This document shows, one piece after another, positions 4,703-6,483 of a stretch of DNA of 6,483 nt (positions within the stretch are counted from its first letter, which is position 1; each line of letters opens with the position of its first letter). The DNA is from Muribaculaceae bacterium (GTDB lineage: Bacteria; Pseudomonadota; Alphaproteobacteria; Rs-D84): assembly GCA_023665245.1 (NCBI GenBank), contig JAMPEH010000135.1:1-6483 (forward strand), read 5' to 3'. Below the pieces are notes generated by a model. The model worked only from the letters and a program-made list of their open reading frames with translations. It was not told where the DNA came from and made no database searches. Position numbers and translations under genes: made by a program.

Positions 4703-5653
4703 TTATACCGTTGATCCTACGTCGTCGAGCCCGTACTCTCTTTTTCTGCGCTTGCAGTCTTCCAGCATACGCTCCAAAATGCCCACTTCTTCGTCACTCA
4801 TATAGATATAATATTTTTCAAGCATTTTCAGCGCATGAAGCCGCCGCGCGTTCTCTTTTTCTTCCTCGTTTGTGTCGGTATCTGACATCTGATCCGTTTT
4901 CTGCTCGGTGATACTGCGTTTTTCCTTTTCCTCTGCCTTCTTTTCGTCCACCATGCTGCGGATTTCCTGCGCCTTTATGTCTTCCCCTGCTGCCACCCGT
5001 CCGGCGATCTCTTTCTGTTCGTCTTCCGGTAACTGGCTGGCGGCTGCCGCTGCCGTAACTCCGATCGCGCCGTCTTTGAATTGCTCTTTGATTTCCGGCA
5101 CTGCGTTTTTGTTGATCCGGTTATAATCGCCCACGACTGCTGCCGAAGTCCCCATAATGCGCGCCACATAATCACGGACGCGCTCGCCCCTCTCCAAAAT
5201 CAGCAGTTTTTCTTTCTGCGCCGCTTTTAGTGCCTTTTTCCATTCCTCGGCTTCGATCATCTTGTCATAGTCCGTATAATGACGGTTGAAAGTGTTCCCG
5301 ATCAGCACATGAAGCCTAAATTCTGTTTCCGTCATATCCTTATAGCGGCAGTTTACGACGCGGAAGCGGTCTGCGCCGCCCTGCACCAGCATTTCAATAG
5401 CTGCGCGCCTCCTGTGGCCACTTGCCAGCCAGTACTCCCCGTTTACACGCCCTAATATTAAAGGCTCATGCAAGCCGCCAGCCATCTCGATACCCGCCGC
5501 CAGCTCCTCTATTTCGTCCAAGCTGTACTTGTTCTGTCCCGTTATGACGATTTTTTCATAGTCCAGCCGGATTTCTTCAAAATCCTTTTCTATCGTTTCC
5601 GCTGCCGCGCCCGCCGTCGCTGCGTTCAAAATGTTTTTAATGTCAAAAGCCAC
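4703..5653 (-). CDS. parB: ParB/Spo0J-type partition protein
   Basis: ParB binds centromere sites (parS), spreads as a CTP-dependent clamp and stimulates ParA, so that low-copy DNA is segregated. The 316-aa product has the N-terminal ParB/sulfiredoxin-like domain. Residues 24-70 include the start of the fold, with K-Y-S-L-D-E-I-E-E-L-A-A-G-I and the P-L-I-L-G-R strand. The signature W-L-A-S-G-H-R-R-R-A-A-I is at 75-86. A helical DNA-binding region with a likely helix-turn-helix is at about 157-182, and the C-terminal part is charged with a terminal helical dimer region. The motif usually read ENxxR is altered here to G-N-T-F-N-R-H-Y-T (119-127). The start is GTG at 5653, with GGGGGAG upstream, and overlaps parA by 11 bp. 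The stop is TAA. Confidence 0.92.
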   Translation of the reverse strand: MAFDIKNILNAATAGAAAETIEKDFEEIRLDYEKIVITGQNKYSLDEIEELAAGIEMAGGLHEPLILGRVNGEYWLASGHRRRAAIEMLVQGGADRFRVVNCRYKDMTETEFRLHVLIGNTFNRHYTDYDKMIEAEEWKKALKAAQKEKLLILERGERVRDYVARIMGTSAAVVGDYNRINKNAVPEIKEQFKDGAIGVTAAAAASQLPEDEQKEIAGRVAAGEDIKAQEIRSMVDEKKAEEKEKRSITEQKTDQMSDTDTNEEEKENARRLHALKMLEKYYIYMSDEEVGILERMLEDCKRRKREYGLDDVGSTV

Positions 5654-6410
5654 CCTTTTCTCCCCCGCTTTCCTGTAAATACTCCTTTACAAATTTTCTG
5701 TATGTGACTGCTGCCGCGCTGCGCGGGCTGTATTTCTCCAGCGGCTCTTTGTAGTAGGTTGCCGCCGTCGCCTTGTCCGACCGTCTGATCTGCGTGTGAA
5801 ATACTCTGTATTTGCAGTTATCCCGAAGCCATTTTTCTGCCACCTCGTTTTCGGGCGTTTTCCGATAATTCGTCAAAAGGATTCCGGCTATTTTCAAGCC
5901 GTCATTTAACGCCCGCAATTCCTCAATCTGTGCCGTGATCGTCTCTACGCCGTCTAGTGCCCAGTTGTCAAGCGTGATCGGGACTATGACTTCATTTGCG
6001 GCGCATAACGCATTAATGGTACACATAAGCAGGGCGGGCGGGTTGTCTATGATACAATACTCAAATTCGCCCTCTATGCCCTGCAAATACCCTTTGATCC
6101 GGTGGTCCTGCCTTTCTGCGCTTGCGCGTAGCGCGTTGTCTGCTTCCAGTAGTGAAATATTCGCGTTTATAATCTCGATCCCGCAGCTTTCCCGCCGCTC
6201 CGGCTGCTCTTTCCGCAAAATTTCCGCTGTGCCGCAGGTGTCTTCCCCGCCCTCGTAGCAATCGAAAAACTGGCTGGCGTTCCCCTGTGGATCGTTGTCA
6301 ATCAGCAAAACGCGCTTCCCGTGTTTTCCCGCAAGCAGTGTCGCCATGTTAATCGCGGTTGTGGTCTTCCCCACCCCGCCCTTTAAATTAATAATTGCAA
6401 TTGTTTTCAT
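5643..6410 (-). CDS. parA: ParA/Soj-type partition ATPase
   Basis: ParA is a deviant Walker ATPase that binds the nucleoid as an ATP dimer and moves ParB-bound DNA. The deviant Walker A loop K-G-G-V-G-K-T-T is at residues 10-17. Walker A' D-N-D-P-Q-G-N is at 38-44 and Walker B-like I-I-D-N-P-P is at 120-125. The length of 255 aa without an N-terminal DNA-binding domain fits the Soj/type Ib class rather than P1-type ParA, so self-repression through an own helix-turn-helix is not expected. The ATG at 6410 has AAGGAAAG about 8 nt upstream. The gene heads an operon with parB and probably the small genes behind it. Confidence 0.95.
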   Translation of the reverse strand: MKTIAIINLKGGVGKTTTAINMATLLAGKHGKRVLLIDNDPQGNASQFFDCYEGGEDTCGTAEILRKEQPERRESCGIEIINANISLLEADNALRASAERQDHRIKGYLQGIEGEFEYCIIDNPPALLMCTINALCAANEVIVPITLDNWALDGVETITAQIEELRALNDGLKIAGILLTNYRKTPENEVAEKWLRDNCKYRVFHTQIRRSDKATAATYYKEPLEKYSPRSAAAVTYRKFVKEYLQESGGEKGGF

Positions 6411-6483
6411 GCGTCGTCTTTCCTTCCCACTACAATGTATTTATGGTTAATACCCCTTACAGCCAGTAAGGAATTACCCATCT
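6411..6483 (-). promoter_or_regulatory. Leader of the par operon with an inverted repeat
   Basis: This 73-bp stretch precedes parA and continues beyond the window. It contains the inverted repeat CCTTAC-agcca-GTAAGG (6455-6471), extendable by two G-U pairs at 6453-6454 and 6472-6473 in minus-strand RNA. The DNA between it and the gene is AT-rich (TATTAACCATAAATACAT on the minus strand) and could hold a -10 box such as CATAAA, but no clear -35/-10 pair is visible. The repeat could be an operator, a ParB binding half-site, or a hairpin ending a gene further right. Confidence 0.4.

Noticed and set aside
1..6483. tRNA genes, CRISPR arrays, insertion sequences, integrase or attachment sites
   Set aside because: Reading both strands by eye I found no cloverleaf, spaced repeats, transposase or recombinase motifs; short or degenerate sites could still be missed.

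Overview
The window looks like part of a temperate bacteriophage or phage-plasmid of a low-to-medium GC Gram-positive host, most likely a Clostridia/Lachnospiraceae-type Firmicute. The evidence is the Firmicute-style packaging genes (P27-family small terminase, HK97-type portal), purine-rich Shine-Dalgarno sequences before most starts, use of GTG starts, and Soj/Spo0J-type partition genes. The host assignment is inference. Every gene I can support is on the minus strand, so transcription runs from high to low coordinates.

Right-hand module (6483 to 3909): a short leader with an inverted repeat (6453-6473), then parA (6410-5643) and parB (5653-4703), which overlap by 11 bp. Four very small genes follow in tight succession: an acidic 91-aa protein, then three tiny membrane proteins of 52, 73 and 32 aa. 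Two of these small genes are absent from a simple ATG-only reading of ORFs: one starts with GTG and one is only 32 codons. The module reads like a plasmid partition operon carrying a tail of small, unrecognised membrane proteins.

Central control region (3908 to 3544, no confident gene): it holds an amber-interrupted small reading frame, a strong predicted sigma-A-type promoter with an extended -10 element (3737-3709), a leader of about 84 nt, a strong intrinsic terminator with a U7 tail (3665-3615), and a second stable hairpin (3592-3568) just before the packaging genes. A promoter followed by a short terminated leader directly upstream of the late genes resembles the lambda pR'-tR' arrangement, in which antitermination switches on late transcription.

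Left-hand module (3543 to 1): HNH endonuclease, a GC-rich spacer that is a candidate cos site, small terminase subunit, large terminase subunit, and a portal protein that runs off the window at base 1 (352 codons visible, no stop). This is the canonical DNA-packaging order of cos-type HK97-like phages. The HNH protein and terminase would cut and pump DNA through the portal into the prohead.

Taken together, a plasmid-type ParAB system adjoins phage packaging genes in the same orientation. This suggests a phage whose prophage is kept as a partitioned plasmid (a phage-plasmid). No replication gene, integrase or parS site can be seen here to settle this.
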